Source: JARRNO01 sp037384885 (lineage in GTDB: Bacteria; Acidobacteriota; UBA4820; DSQY01). Taken from it: a DNA stretch of 5,056 nucleotides. Location: positions 1-5,056 of the forward strand of contig JARRNO010000160.1 in assembly GCA_037384885.1 (NCBI GenBank), read 5' to 3'. Numbering within the stretch: position 1 is the first letter of the stretch; each line of letters opens with the position of its first letter. Both the position numbers and the translations under genes were made by a program. Below, piece after piece: positions 5,016-5,056 of the stretch. The notes beneath the pieces are model-generated. The model had not been told where the DNA came from and did not search any database. It saw only the letters and a list, made by a program, of their open reading frames with translations.

Positions 5016-5056
5016 AACCTATGGTGTTGCGCCGGCCGGTTTCACTACTAGCTCCC

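Overview
The window is about 60% GC, with tightly packed bacterial genes, good Shine-Dalgarno sites and GC-rich hairpins that lack U-tracts. It looks like a Gram-negative bacterium. The paired small acetate-transporter genes and overall style would fit a Desulfobacterota/deltaproteobacterial relative, but no phylogenetic marker is present, so this is a weak inference. No mobile element, CRISPR array, rRNA or tRNA was found.

Layout. Positions 2-172 (+) hold the last 56 codons of an alanine-racemase-family enzyme, whose body lies left of the window. It converges on two minus-strand genes, 1402-1959 and then 305-874. Both encode six-helix membrane proteins of the acetate uptake (SatP/YaaH, GPR1/FUN34) family. 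They are paralogues, separated by a hairpin terminator, a good sigma-70-type promoter and a 430-base leader rich in inverted repeats. A 580-base gap then separates the upstream transporter from a divergent plus-strand gene, 2540-3961, a 14-helix DHA2-type MFS exporter. The exporter converges on 4046-4933 (-), a secreted Cys-rich protein carrying the TQGFWKNH motif, with a perfect 10-bp hairpin between their ends. Positions 4934-5056 are the leader of the secreted protein and possibly the start of another transcript.

How the genes relate. The two SatP-type genes form one transcriptional direction and plausibly move short-chain monocarboxylates such as acetate. They differ in motif residues, so they may differ in substrate or rate. 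The racemase, MFS pump and secreted protein have no visible functional link to them or to each other. No dedicated regulator is encoded here.

Most worth a second look: the Asn at the position equivalent to Tyr354 of Geobacillus alanine racemase; the two SatP paralogues with an altered signature motif; the structured leader between them; a tiny upstream ORF inside a hairpin ahead of the MFS gene; the two-domain secreted protein; and alternative pairings in its leader. Nothing in the window proves a wholly new system.
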